DNA of 64,000 nucleotides from NCBI RefSeq assembly GCF_002234615.1, contig NZ_NMQW01000049.1:62001-126000 (forward strand), in the 5' to 3' direction. Under the pieces are notes generated by a model, which did no database searches, was not told where the DNA came from, and saw nothing but the letters and a program-made list of their open reading frames with translations. The position numbers and the translations under genes are program-made. Source of the DNA: Paenibacillus rigui. Lineage in GTDB: Bacteria > Bacillota > Bacilli > Paenibacillales > NBRC-103111. This document shows positions 1 through 9,543 of this stretch, piece after piece (the stretch's first letter is position 1; each line of letters starts with the position of its first letter).

Positions 1-1
1 T

Positions 2-1015
2 GAACGGTTTCCTCATGAAAAGCTGAAACAAGGCGCTTTCTACGTCCGCGACCGTCAAATCGGATCCATCAATTTTCAAAATGTTCATCGGAACAGCCCC
101 TACGCCATCTCCATGCCGCAACCAGTCCTACTGCAAGCCCTGTATGAGAAAGCCGCCCAATACCCCTCTTTCGAAATGTCATTTCATTCCTCCGTACAGA
201 AAGTGATTATGGAGGATGGCACAGTCAAAGGCGTAACCGTCAAGTCCGGAGACGAGGAGCTCGACATTCGAGCTAAAATTACCGTCGGAGCCGACGGCCG
301 TTTTTCGACATTGCGCCGGTTAATGAATTTTGCCTTCGAGTATGAACAATACAATATGGACTTGATTTGGTTTACGATCGAACATCCCGAGCACTGGGAG
401 CGTATGCTGCGGTTTCAGATTTCGAACGGTCCGACCTGCATCATGGGCTCCAAATACGGAAATCGGCTGCAGGTGGGAATCGCTTTTAAGAGAGAGGAAT
501 GGGAAACGATCAAGCAGCAAGGCATTGAGGCCTTTAAAGAAACGATTGTCCGTATTCATCCTTATTTCAAAGAATTCGCTGGCTCGTTAACGGATTTCAA
601 GCCGTTTACTCCGTTGCAGTCGAAGCTGTTTATGGTCAAACAATGGGCTAAAGACGGGTGCATTCTCATTGGCGATGCGGCCCATTGCGCTACGCCGATA
701 GGCGCCGTAGGAGTCTCCCTTTCTTGTGCAACTGCCGTTATCGCTGCGGATGTGATCGTTAAAGCGTTCCAAGAGAACGATTTCTCCACCGAAATGCTGA
801 ATCAAGTACAAACGATGCGCGAGCCGGAAATCAGAAAAATTCATGCGTTTCAGAAGAAGATCGAGAATGTCATGGTGGATTCTCCGTTCCTGCGGAAAAT
901 GAGGCCAATCGCAATTACTCTGCTGGCAAAAACCCCGTTGTTTGCCAAAATTCAAAAAAGAATGCTTCTGATGCCGACACCTTTGCCGATTCATCCGCAG
1001 TTATCGTTCGAATAA
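2..1015 (+). CDS. FAD-dependent monooxygenase, 5'-truncated by the window edge
   Basis: The reading frame is open from base 2, so the gene starts outside the window; about 337 C-terminal residues are present. The family (PHBH/UbiH-like class A flavoprotein monooxygenases) uses FAD and NAD(P)H to hydroxylate aromatic or isoprenoid substrates. Visible are a VGADGRFSTLRR segment, matching the family's DG motif, and the late FAD-binding motif ILIGDAAH followed by a small-residue helix. No membrane segment is seen. It is the only plus-strand gene before the ger operon and its substrate cannot be deduced. The FAD GXGXXG fold would lie upstream of the window. Confidence 0.8.
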   Translation, partial: ERFPHEKLKQGAFYVRDRQIGSINFQNVHRNSPYAISMPQPVLLQALYEKAAQYPSFEMSFHSSVQKVIMEDGTVKGVTVKSGDEELDIRAKITVGADGRFSTLRRLMNFAFEYEQYNMDLIWFTIEHPEHWERMLRFQISNGPTCIMGSKYGNRLQVGIAFKREEWETIKQQGIEAFKETIVRIHPYFKEFAGSLTDFKPFTPLQSKLFMVKQWAKDGCILIGDAAHCATPIGAVGVSLSCATAVIAADVIVKAFQENDFSTEMLNQVQTMREPEIRKIHAFQKKIENVMVDSPFLRKMRPIAITLLAKTPLFAKIQKRMLLMPTPLPIHPQLSFE

Positions 1016-1175
1016 TGGTCTGAAGTGGAGTAATTAGGAGAGGCTCCAAGCCTCAGCCTTCAGCCGCAGCTCCCGGTATCCGGCTCCCGACACCGCCCAG
1101 CCTCCACTTAAGCGTGGAAGCAGCGCGTACGCTGCAGCTTTGCTTACGGGTCCCGCTGCCCCGGACTGTACCTTT

Positions 1176-2639
1176 CTAGCGGAAGGCCTCCTGCAGCAGC
1201 GTCTGGGCCGGCCGCCCCGCGATGAGCCGCCGCCCGTCGCTGCAGCCCTCCTCCCGACCAGCCAGCTCCGCTGCGAGCCGTTCGCGCCAGCTTGCCAGAC
1301 TGGCCTGATACCGCCCGTCTTCGGCCACATTGCGAAGCTCCTGCGGGTCGCTGCGCAAATCAAACAGCTGCTCTCTCCCGGTTTGAGAGAACCAAATATA
1401 TTTTTGCAAGCCGTCGGTCATGTAGTGATTCGACATGTCCTTGCACTCGTGCTCTCCATGTATCGCCTCGCGCCACGCAGCCTCCTCCCCCTTGGCCAAT
1501 GGAAGCAGGCTCGCCCCATCGACCGTGTCGGGGATCGGGGCACCGGCGGCATCGAGCAGCGTCGGCATAATATCGCGGATTTCGATGACGCGGTCGTTTG
1601 TCGTGTTTTTGCATAAATGCAGCATGCCGCCCGGGTCCGCCAGAATGAATGGAACCTTTGCGCTCCCTTCATAAGGCAGCGTTTTGCGGAACAAGTTATG
1701 ATCCCCCAGCAGCTCGCCGTGATCGGAGGTGAACAGAATGACCGTATTGCGCAGAACGTCGTACTCGTGCATTGCCTGCAAAAACCGCCCAATCTGGTGA
1801 TCGATGTGTGTGATCAAAGCGTAATACGCGGCCTGCGCTCTGCGCAGCCGGTGCTTCGGCACGATGCCTTTGTTCGTGACCGGGTTCAGCCCGTGCTTCT
1901 CCGTGTCCTCCGTCTGCGCCCACTCCCCCATGACAGGCTCCGGTATATCTGCATCAAGATACATATCCAGAAAAGCCTGCGGCGGATCAAACGGCGGGTG
2001 AGGTCTCACGAACGACATGCTAAGGAAAAAAGGCTTCCGCGGATCGCGCCGGCGGAGAAAATCGATCGATTGGGTGACGACCCAATTCGTCGGATGCAGC
2101 GCCTCCGGCAAATGCCATGGCCTTGCGACCGTCGAGGCATTGCAATCCAGGCCGAGGTCCAGCAGGTCGCTGTCCGCCCCGGCCCGTTCCCGCAGCCATG
2201 GCAAGTAATCGTCACAGCTGTCGAACGACTCGGCCACGGGGGTAGACGGCCGCATCCGGTTGTGATGCAAGTATCCGTCATGCATTACGATGTTGTGGAA
2301 CCCGCACAGGTTGCGGGCCGGGTATACATGCATCTTGCCGACACACTGCGTGTGATAACCTGAGGCGGCCAGCACGGAAGGGAGCGTGTGCTCGTAATCC
2401 CAGGGCACCTGATCCTGGTAGCCGATCCTGCCGTGATGGCGCTGGCTCATCCCTGTCAGCATTGCAGCCCGTGCGGGAATGCAGCTCGGGGTTGCCGAAT
2501 ACGCATTGCGGAACAGGACGCCGCTGCGGGCCAGCTGGTCCAGATTCGGCGTATCCACGACGGGATGGTTTAAGATGCTGAGGCAATCGCCCCGCATTTG
2601 GTCTACGGAAATAAGCAAAAGGTTCGGTTTCGCTTGCAT
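1176..2639 (-). CDS. Type I sulfatase, cytoplasmic
   Basis: A 487-residue sulfatase expected to hydrolyse sulfate esters from sugars. The hallmark CIPAR motif (C-x-P-x-R) is present with Cys53, the residue converted to formylglycine, followed by AAMLTG. The N-terminal metal-site Asp is in LLISVDQMRGD (Asp13), and a second metal-site motif is FTSDHGELLGDH. The frame extends to a TTG at 2660, but AAAGGAG lies inside that extension and sits 8-10 bases before the ATG at 2639, so the ATG is chosen. There is no signal peptide, so it should act inside the cell on imported fragments. It is the last gene of locus A, behind the PL8 gene. No formylglycine-generating or anSME maturase gene lies in the window. 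The exact substrate (chondroitin, heparin or other) cannot be read from sequence. Confidence 0.88.
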   Translation of the reverse strand: MQAKPNLLLISVDQMRGDCLSILNHPVVDTPNLDQLARSGVLFRNAYSATPSCIPARAAMLTGMSQRHHGRIGYQDQVPWDYEHTLPSVLAASGYHTQCVGKMHVYPARNLCGFHNIVMHDGYLHHNRMRPSTPVAESFDSCDDYLPWLRERAGADSDLLDLGLDCNASTVARPWHLPEALHPTNWVVTQSIDFLRRRDPRKPFFLSMSFVRPHPPFDPPQAFLDMYLDADIPEPVMGEWAQTEDTEKHGLNPVTNKGIVPKHRLRRAQAAYYALITHIDHQIGRFLQAMHEYDVLRNTVILFTSDHGELLGDHNLFRKTLPYEGSAKVPFILADPGGMLHLCKNTTNDRVIEIRDIMPTLLDAAGAPIPDTVDGASLLPLAKGEEAAWREAIHGEHECKDMSNHYMTDGLQKYIWFSQTGREQLFDLRSDPQELRNVAEDGRYQASLASWRERLAAELAGREEGCSDGRRLIAGRPAQTLLQEAFR

Positions 2640-2738
2640 CGCTGAGAGCTCCTTTGACAATGAGATAGCAGCTCATCGTCCCCTTTGTGTTTAAAGAAAG
2701 GGACGATGGGCTGCATGCGTGCTGACAGGCTGCTTTTG

Positions 2739-2845
2739 TTTACTGGTTCACTGGGTTGCTGGTACTGGGTTTACTGCCCCTACTTGGTTCACTGGTTCAC
2801 TGGTTCACTGGTTTACTGGGTTTACTGCCTTACTTGGTTTACTGC
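2739..2845. repeat. Degenerate GGTTCACT/GGTTTACT tandem repeat between sulfatase and PL8 genes
   Basis: Three exact GGTTCACT units (2786-2809) are followed by GGTTTACT and by GGGTTTACTGCC-like variants; earlier degenerate units start near 2746. The tract runs up to the stop codon of the PL8 gene. It looks like slippage-prone simple sequence. No hairpin or ORF function is evident. Confidence 0.75.
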
Positions 2846-5800
2846 CTACTGGCTTATCGCCAAAGCGGGACGGTTCGCCGTGTTCGTCTGCTCCTTCGAC
2901 CCATAGCTGATGTCGCCGGTGCTCCCGACGTCCGTCGGGGAATACACGCGCAGCGACAGCTTGCCGCCGGAGGCGATGGCACTGTTGACCTGTGCGGTCA
3001 CATCCACCTCGACCGGCTTGCCTGCGGCCATGCCCGACCAGGTGCTGAACCCAGAGCCGGAGGCCGGCTTGGTGCTCCAGGTCAGGCCGGACTCCGTCCA
3101 TGTCGTGCTGGCCGCGACCGCTACGGCATTCGTCGTGGCGGCCGAGCCGACAGAGGTCGGCACCAGATGCACCGTTGCCCCCGACACCGGTCCGGTCAAT
3201 GCCGACACATCAAACAGCAGATAGGCTTCGCGGTTGTAGCTGCTGGTGCTTTTTTTAGTGACAAGGGAAGGGTCCGCCCCATAATTCGTGCCGACATAAG
3301 TGCCGTCCCTCACATACGCGTCGGCGGTCGGCTCCACCGAGAACAGATGCACCTCGGCAGATGGGACGCTTTCGCCCGAAGTGTTATAAGCGGTGACGGC
3401 GAAATAGTACGTCGTTCCGTTGGTCAGCCCGGTGACCGCTCCTGTTGTGGAAGCGCCGGTATTAACTGTCCCGGTGTAGACCCCCGGCTGGGTTCCATAC
3501 TTGATGCGGTACCCGGCTGCTCCGCTCACAGCTGTCCAGCTCAAGGTCGCCTTCCCGCTCCCGCCGTACACGCTGCTCACCACAGGCGCTGCAGGAATGA
3601 CTGGCGGAGCCGGGGTCAAGTCGAACTTGGCATGAAACGAGCTGCCTTTGCTGCCATTCACATTCACGGTAAGTTGAATCGTCGGGCTCAGCTGTGTGAC
3701 CGTAACCCCTGGATCAGCCGAAATGACACCGGAAGCGCTCCGGTTGACGGTCAGCTGAATCGTGCCCGTATTCGTCTGCGTCGGATCGGATACAGACACC
3801 TCTGCCGCAGAAGAGGTCGTTTTTAACAAGACGGAGGCTTTGTTGTCGCTGGTCAAGTCCCCCACTGTTTTGGTCAGTGTGTTCCAGAAATTCACCGCAA
3901 GCAGGTTCAGCGTGTTCTCCCGGACAGCCTGCGCATCCGCGGAATTTTCCACGACCGTAAAATCCGGCCCCGCTGCATAAGCACTTGTCTGCGACACGCT
4001 TGCATTAGGCAGTATTGCATATTGGTAGCTGCCATCGGTCGGATTCGCTCCATGATCAAACCAGAACGTTTCATAGTTATTCGTTAGCGTGCCGGTGATA
4101 AGGTCGCTGGAGTGAATGTCTGTCCACTTGCCAGTTCGAGTCTCGCGAATCCCCTTCAACGCAGGCGTACCCGGGAAATAATAGCCGATATCCGACCCAC
4201 TCACCGCATTGCCTTGCAAATGCATCCAGCTCACGCCCGTATAAGATTGCATACCCTGAGTCAGGGAGGTCGACTGTATTGTGCCATTCACGGTAAACGC
4301 GTTATCCCCTGCCTCGTTCAGCTTGCGGTTGTCTACGATCGTTTCGATCGTTCTGCCGGACGTACTTGTAATGCCGGAGCCCAGAGCTACGATTTCGTTA
4401 TCGAACATAAACCATGACTTTTTGCCGGTCACATTGCTGCCGTAAGGATTGAGCTGCATGCCCGCTACGCCGAACGTACCGTCGCTTGCACCGCCCACCC
4501 AGGTGTTCGCCGTCAGTGTGCTCTGTCCCGCTGCATTGGCGAGCATCCCGGTATCGACCGTCGTTCCGGCCAACCGGTAAGGATTGACCGTTGGCCAGTA
4601 GTTAGCGTCATACTGACTGAGGTCATTGTTATAGAGATAGGTCATCCCGTCGCCCATATGCCATCCATGCAAATTATCCCCGTTAATCGACTCGTACCGG
4701 TAAATGCGCTTGGACGACATCGCCAGCCCGAAGCCGAAGCCCGGCCGGTAATGAACGATCCGGTCGGATTGCGGGAAAGGGATGTTGCGGCTCAATTCAC
4801 CTCTGGGAGCGATCGCTGGATCGCCCAATATCTGCTTCGCCAGCACGATATAAAAGATCGAATTGCCGCCACTCACAAAGCTAAGATAGGTATCCTCGGT
4901 CATCCAATATTTCACCATGCTTTGGTAAGCGGCTGCATCCGCTGCAGGGGCAAAGGTACTCAGCAGTAAAATGGACTGCGTCGCCGCCTTGCCGTAATAA
5001 TGATCATCGGCGGAGGAATAGGCGATTGTCCGGCCCCGGAGCATGGACATCAACGAGCCTTTATAAATCGCCGGCTCATACGTGCTGTACACCCATTGGT
5101 ACATATTGGCGGCATTCGGATCCGTTATGGCCCAGGTCGAGCCGCTGAGCAAGTAAACGAGGTTGACGATAAATTGAAAGTAGGTCGTGCCATAATTGCC
5201 GAAGTACGGATGTGCCGTATGCTGAAGGAAGGAGCCGTCCTGATGCATGCCGTCTCCCGTACTCACATACTTGAACACATTATTCGCTCCGTTGGTGGAG
5301 GTGGACAGCGTCGTTGCATCACTCAGCCCGTCCCGTCCGAGAGCGACCGCCGTGCTGTCCTTGATGAGGATGCTTCGGAGGGCAACGACCCAGCTTTTTT
5401 CCACCCGGTTCGCGCCTGTAGCTGTCGCGCTGTTTTGCGGCGCACGGTTCGGATCCGGGGTAAATTTATTGACAGCATTCATATAATTGGTTACCTGGGT
5501 GGAGGTCAAATCGTTGTACATGAGTACCACGGCATCCTCCAGGTTCTTGGGACCGGAGATTTCCCAGTGATACCAGTTGTCGTAGATGCTTTTGCCTGGG
5601 TTGTAGCGGTTGGCGTACATCCAGTCCAACGCGCCGGTAATCTCATCGCGCAGCGCTGTGTTGAGATAAAGGGGATTGTAGGCCGGGGAGGCCGGATCGC
5701 TGCTTCCTGCGGTTGCATACGCAAGCGCCATCGCACGAATACGCGAAAAGTTGTACACCAGCTCCGCGGACACCGTCGTGCTGGTTAAATCGGTCCATAA

Positions 5801-6076
5801 GCAGCCGCAGCTGGTCCGGTTCGTGCCGGTTTGCAGCGTATCGCGGAAGCCGGTGGCCGTGTCGTTCTGCACGACACGGACGGTCAGAGCGATCTGGGCG
5901 GCAATATCCGCATCGGACAGCTCGATAGAGGGACCACCGGTCAGTACATCGCTCCACTTTTGCCTTAAGGCGTCGAATTCATCGGCAGCGGATACTGAAG
6001 CTGGAAGTACCCACCCTGTACCGATCAGAGAGAAGACAAGAACAAACAGAATCAGGCATGACATCCACTTTCTCAT
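2846..6076 (-). CDS. Secreted polysaccharide lyase family 8 with FN3 and C-terminal DNRLRE-type module
   Basis: A 1,076-residue secreted enzyme. PL8 enzymes cleave hyaluronan, chondroitin or xanthan by beta-elimination. There is a signal peptide (positive start, hydrophobic stretch, cleavage near ASVSAA at about residue 31). An alpha/alpha barrel follows, with NWYHWEISGPKN and ATGANRVEKSW (Asn223). The segment DGSFLQHTAHPYFGNYG carries His286 and Tyr295, nine residues apart as in the family's His/Tyr pair. Beta-sandwich domains follow, then an FN3 domain (about 835-915) and a C-terminal module starting near TADAYVRDGTYVG that resembles DNRLRE/CBM96-type domains. Three ATGs follow AAGGAGG; the third (6076) has the best spacing. 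It is the only secreted enzyme of locus A. PL8 membership is clear, the exact substrate is not. Confidence 0.88.
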   Translation of the reverse strand: MRKWMSCLILFVLVFSLIGTGWVLPASVSAADEFDALRQKWSDVLTGGPSIELSDADIAAQIALTVRVVQNDTATGFRDTLQTGTNRTSCGCLWTDLTSTTVSAELVYNFSRIRAMALAYATAGSSDPASPAYNPLYLNTALRDEITGALDWMYANRYNPGKSIYDNWYHWEISGPKNLEDAVVLMYNDLTSTQVTNYMNAVNKFTPDPNRAPQNSATATGANRVEKSWVVALRSILIKDSTAVALGRDGLSDATTLSTSTNGANNVFKYVSTGDGMHQDGSFLQHTAHPYFGNYGTTYFQFIVNLVYLLSGSTWAITDPNAANMYQWVYSTYEPAIYKGSLMSMLRGRTIAYSSADDHYYGKAATQSILLLSTFAPAADAAAYQSMVKYWMTEDTYLSFVSGGNSIFYIVLAKQILGDPAIAPRGELSRNIPFPQSDRIVHYRPGFGFGLAMSSKRIYRYESINGDNLHGWHMGDGMTYLYNNDLSQYDANYWPTVNPYRLAGTTVDTGMLANAAGQSTLTANTWVGGASDGTFGVAGMQLNPYGSNVTGKKSWFMFDNEIVALGSGITSTSGRTIETIVDNRKLNEAGDNAFTVNGTIQSTSLTQGMQSYTGVSWMHLQGNAVSGSDIGYYFPGTPALKGIRETRTGKWTDIHSSDLITGTLTNNYETFWFDHGANPTDGSYQYAILPNASVSQTSAYAAGPDFTVVENSADAQAVRENTLNLLAVNFWNTLTKTVGDLTSDNKASVLLKTTSSAAEVSVSDPTQTNTGTIQLTVNRSASGVISADPGVTVTQLSPTIQLTVNVNGSKGSSFHAKFDLTPAPPVIPAAPVVSSVYGGSGKATLSWTAVSGAAGYRIKYGTQPGVYTGTVNTGASTTGAVTGLTNGTTYYFAVTAYNTSGESVPSAEVHLFSVEPTADAYVRDGTYVGTNYGADPSLVTKKSTSSYNREAYLLFDVSALTGPVSGATVHLVPTSVGSAATTNAVAVAASTTWTESGLTWSTKPASGSGFSTWSGMAAGKPVEVDVTAQVNSAIASGGKLSLRVYSPTDVGSTGDISYGSKEQTNTANRPALAISQ

Positions 6077-6153
6077 CATCATTCCTCCTTGAGGCCTCCT
6101 ACTGAAAGGAAGCCCGCTTCTTGGACTTGGCTAAAAAAGCTCCGGCGCATTAA

Positions 6154-8559
6154 CTATCGTACCGGCTTCAGTATGGCCCTCTCATCCGTCCATTCCAATG
6201 TCCACGCAATCTCTGTGGTATCCGCCAGGCTGAGGCGCAGCAGCCGCTCTCCCCCCTCTCCAGCCTGAACGTCCAGCTTCAAGCCCTTCATCCCCTTCAT
6301 CCCATTCAAGCCTTCCGCGAGACGATGTTTCCAGTTCGCCGCTCCCGCAGCCGCCATATCCATGCCCTCTGCCGTATATACGAAGGCATGAATAAACATG
6401 ACCTCCCGCTGCTCCGATCCCTGCACCCGGTGGACCAGCGTTTGGCGCAAGCCGCTTGGCGGGTTATCCGGCGTGAGCGCGGACATCAGCTCTGCAGGCT
6501 CCGAGCACCAGCACGCCTGGTGCAGCTGCCCCTCCTTCATATGCCAAAGGAACGTTTCCATTCGCTCCTGCCGCTTGCTACGCTTCTCCTGCACCCATTC
6601 CTGGGAGAGAGCGCTCAAGGGAGCGGCGTAAGGCTGCCAAGCGTGAGCCTCTTCCTCCTCCAGCCGTCCGCTCATATGATACGTCAAGTCAATTTCCCGT
6701 TCGCCGGGAACAGACACCCGGACGATATCGAGCAGCACCTGCCCGGTCAGCACATTGATTCTTCGCATGCCGGCACCGCTATAGGCCGCTTCATCCCACG
6801 GACTCATCTCCGGCGGCAAAATAATCGAGCCCTTCATCCGGTAACCGGCTTCGCGGTGCCAGTCCACGGCGCTCTCCACCCAAGCGCCCCAAGACTCCCG
6901 GCGGTATTGGATCAGCCTGCCGTCTGCAGGAGGCTGATCCTTGCCGTTCAAACTGACCGTATTGTGCGAATACGTATGCTTGAACCAGCCGTAGTGCACC
7001 GGCACGCCGTAGGCGGTCGTGCCCGGATCGACGAACAGCGGCACGCTTCCGGCCCGGAATGACAGGCCAAGCCGGTCCATATGATCGTGCTCTCCGCCGA
7101 AGGTGCTGTGCTTCACCAGCACATGCCAGCCGCTGCCGTTCACGAGCTTCGTCAATCCGCTGGCATACGAAGCCGCATCGGAGACGATGAGCTGTGCGAG
7201 TGAAGCGGACAAGGGCTGCCCCTCCAGCCCGACGGCTTCCTCCAACGGCAATGGCTTCCCTGCCTCATGGCTGACAGGTGCCAGAGACGGCCCGAATGCC
7301 GTGCCGATCGGGGGCCCCCCGTTACCCGGCAATGCCTCGCCGAACCATAACGCCTCCAGCGAGTCCCGTGCCGCAGGAGCAAAAGCGGCCTGCTGCCTGA
7401 CTTTCGCTGCCGGCTTCTCCACCTGAGGCTCGTCGCCGCCGAGAGCAGTCACTTTCACCGCCCGAGCTCCCTCACCGTCAAAGCCGGCCTCGTTGCCCAA
7501 CCGGGCCCCTTCTACACTCGAACCGATGCCTCCCCCCGTGCCATAAGCAAGCTGCAGCAGCTCGCCATACACCGGGTCGCGGTACCAGCCGTAGGCCAGC
7601 TCGTAGTAGGGTGCAAGCGATGCAACGCTTAAGGTATAGCTTGCATCGTTCATATTAGGCAGCGTGCCATCCGGCAAAATGTACCGTATGGGGAAATCGA
7701 ACATGCGCTTGAGCGCAGGATGCTCCTTCAGGCACCATGCCGTGCCTTCCACCAAAATGCCGTACTGCAGCAGCGAATGGTAGCCGTAAAAATGATATTG
7801 GAAGTTGCCCTCGTACCACATCCCGTCCTCCAGCACGCCGCACTCCAGCTGATCCCACAGGCCGTACGGCCCCGCCAGTCCCGCCTGGTGAATCGTCTCG
7901 TCCTTCAGCAGAAACCCGAGCATCCCGATGGCCGCCGTAATCAGAACGGCGTGATTGTGCAGCTGGCTCTCCTTGTGGCGGATCAGAAACTCCGCACAGG
8001 GACGCAGCAAGCCGTGCTGGATGCGCTGACGTTCTTCCTCCTCCAGCTGCTCTTCGATAAACCGGTAAGCATAGCACAAATCGATAATCCAGTGCGCCTC
8101 GTCCAACGTCTGCGCGAACAGCTTTCCGGGTCCGTTGTAAGGAATATCCCCATGAACCGCGTAGCCTTCATACACCTTCGAGTACGCAAGCAGCACATCC
8201 GTTACCTTGCGGGCAGCCTCCGCATCCCGGTCCAGCCAGCTGCATACGGCCTTATCCTTCATGGCGGTGCCGAGCTGCGAATGGGCAAGCGTAATCCATG
8301 CCGCGTCATAGGGCTCTCCGCTCCACACCTTGCCGCAAGCCGGGCATTCATGCTGCCCGGGGCGGTTCCAATCGAATTGGAGCTTAACCCCGTCCTGATG
8401 ACAGTAATAGTAATGGATCCAGCCGCCGCGTTCCTGCCCGGAGATCGTATATTCGATGTCGGCTGCGCGCTCCGCACGCTGCCGGAGCTGCCACACCGCC
8501 CTCCGGTACGCCGGATCGGCGGCGTTGCGCAGCAGCTTTTGCAATCGAAGGGGGTTCAT
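6154..8559 (-). CDS. Heparinase II/III-like lyase, cytoplasmic
   Basis: An 801-residue protein of the heparinase II/III family, which eliminates uronic-acid linkages in glycosaminoglycans or alginate-like oligosaccharides. An alpha-helical N-terminal domain contains HNHAVL (about 201-206) and MWYEGNFQYHFYGYHS (about 247-262). A beta-sandwich C-terminal part carries GGEHDHMDRLGLSF and HTYSHNTVSLNG. Near the N-terminus HECPACGK with an upstream YYYCH looks like a zinc-ribbon (Cys53, Cys72, Cys75). No signal peptide is present, so imported oligosaccharides are the likely substrate. It lies between the permease and PL8 genes on the same strand. RBS GAAGGAA precedes the ATG. Family is secure; sub-family (PL15, PL21 or other) is undecided. 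Confidence 0.85.
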   Translation of the reverse strand: MNPLRLQKLLRNAADPAYRRAVWQLRQRAERAADIEYTISGQERGGWIHYYYCHQDGVKLQFDWNRPGQHECPACGKVWSGEPYDAAWITLAHSQLGTAMKDKAVCSWLDRDAEAARKVTDVLLAYSKVYEGYAVHGDIPYNGPGKLFAQTLDEAHWIIDLCYAYRFIEEQLEEEERQRIQHGLLRPCAEFLIRHKESQLHNHAVLITAAIGMLGFLLKDETIHQAGLAGPYGLWDQLECGVLEDGMWYEGNFQYHFYGYHSLLQYGILVEGTAWCLKEHPALKRMFDFPIRYILPDGTLPNMNDASYTLSVASLAPYYELAYGWYRDPVYGELLQLAYGTGGGIGSSVEGARLGNEAGFDGEGARAVKVTALGGDEPQVEKPAAKVRQQAAFAPAARDSLEALWFGEALPGNGGPPIGTAFGPSLAPVSHEAGKPLPLEEAVGLEGQPLSASLAQLIVSDAASYASGLTKLVNGSGWHVLVKHSTFGGEHDHMDRLGLSFRAGSVPLFVDPGTTAYGVPVHYGWFKHTYSHNTVSLNGKDQPPADGRLIQYRRESWGAWVESAVDWHREAGYRMKGSIILPPEMSPWDEAAYSGAGMRRINVLTGQVLLDIVRVSVPGEREIDLTYHMSGRLEEEEAHAWQPYAAPLSALSQEWVQEKRSKRQERMETFLWHMKEGQLHQACWCSEPAELMSALTPDNPPSGLRQTLVHRVQGSEQREVMFIHAFVYTAEGMDMAAAGAANWKHRLAEGLNGMKGMKGLKLDVQAGEGGERLLRLSLADTTEIAWTLEWTDERAILKPVR

Positions 8560-8626
8560 GAGCGATTCCTTCTTTCTGTAGGTTGAGAATGGAGCTTTCC
8601 TTCCCCAGGTGTTCCTCTTCTGCGCA

Positions 8627-9505
8627 TCAGCCTTTGACGGAGCCCGAGGTCACCTGCATAAACGATTTGTTCGCGAGCACATATACGATCAACAGCGGTA
8701 AAATAGACAAGCAGGCACCCGCCATCATATAGTGCGTCTGTGCAGCGGAAGCGATGCCGTACCGCAGTCCGGCCAAGCCAACGGTCAACACCTGAAGCTT
8801 CGGCTGGCTCATCGTGAACACGAGCGGCAGGATATATTCGTTCCACGCATGGCGGAAAGTAAACAGCGCCGCAACGCCCAGACCCGGCTTCAGCAGAGGG
8901 AATATAATCCGGGTATAAATCCAAAGCTTGGAGCAGCCGTCGATCATGGCCGCCTCATCAAGCTCCCGAGGGATTGCCTTGACGAAGCTGAGCAGGATGA
9001 AGAAGATCGACGCGTGGCCGCTGATCAGAATAAGAATGACGCCCCACAGCGACGTATGCATCTGCAGCTTGACCATCAGCTCAAACTGCGGACGCAGCAC
9101 GACCGCACCGATGGACACGAACATCGTCGACGCTTGAAGCGCGACATAAAAGCTTTTGCCGGCAAATTGCAGCCGATCGACCGCATAAGCCGCCATGGAG
9201 GCAACGATCAGCGTGCCTACGGTCGCAAACACACTGACGAACATGCTGTTCCATGTATAGGTAGAGAAATGCGCCTGCTTCCATACCTCGGCGTAGTTGT
9301 TGAAATGCCATACCTCGGGGAGGATCGTCGCCCCGCCGGTAAGCTCCGCGTTCGATTTGAAGGAACCCAGAAAGGCCATCAAGATGGGGAATATCGTCAA
9401 CAAGGCGATCAGGAGCAGAAATAGCCAAAGCACCGATTTTTTCACGGCTGAGCCGATCGACCATGCTGGAACTGCAGATTGAAGCTTCGCGGCTTCCGTT
9501 GTCAT
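8627..9505 (-). CDS. Carbohydrate ABC transporter permease, MalG type
   Basis: A 292-residue inner-membrane permease of the CUT1 class with about six hydrophobic segments. The EAA loop that docks the ATPase is visible (ELDEAAMIDGCSKLWIYTRI, followed by PLLKPG). The start ATG has a strong GGAGGTG site 5 bases upstream. It sits 38 bp downstream of the partner permease gene and 67 bp upstream of the heparinase-like gene, so it belongs to the locus A transport unit. No ATPase gene is present in the window, so a shared MsmX-like ATPase is inferred. Confidence 0.9.
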   Translation of the reverse strand: MTTEAAKLQSAVPAWSIGSAVKKSVLWLFLLLIALLTIFPILMAFLGSFKSNAELTGGATILPEVWHFNNYAEVWKQAHFSTYTWNSMFVSVFATVGTLIVASMAAYAVDRLQFAGKSFYVALQASTMFVSIGAVVLRPQFELMVKLQMHTSLWGVILILISGHASIFFILLSFVKAIPRELDEAAMIDGCSKLWIYTRIIFPLLKPGLGVAALFTFRHAWNEYILPLVFTMSQPKLQVLTVGLAGLRYGIASAAQTHYMMAGACLSILPLLIVYVLANKSFMQVTSGSVKG

Positions 9506-9543
9506 CTGCGCACCTCCTGTAAATGTAAAGTTACTATTAAACT

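Noticed and set aside
2756-3826. 356-residue plus-strand frame starting in the GGTTCACT tract
   Set aside because: Arg- and Gly-rich antisense translation of the PL8 C-terminal domains, without motifs.
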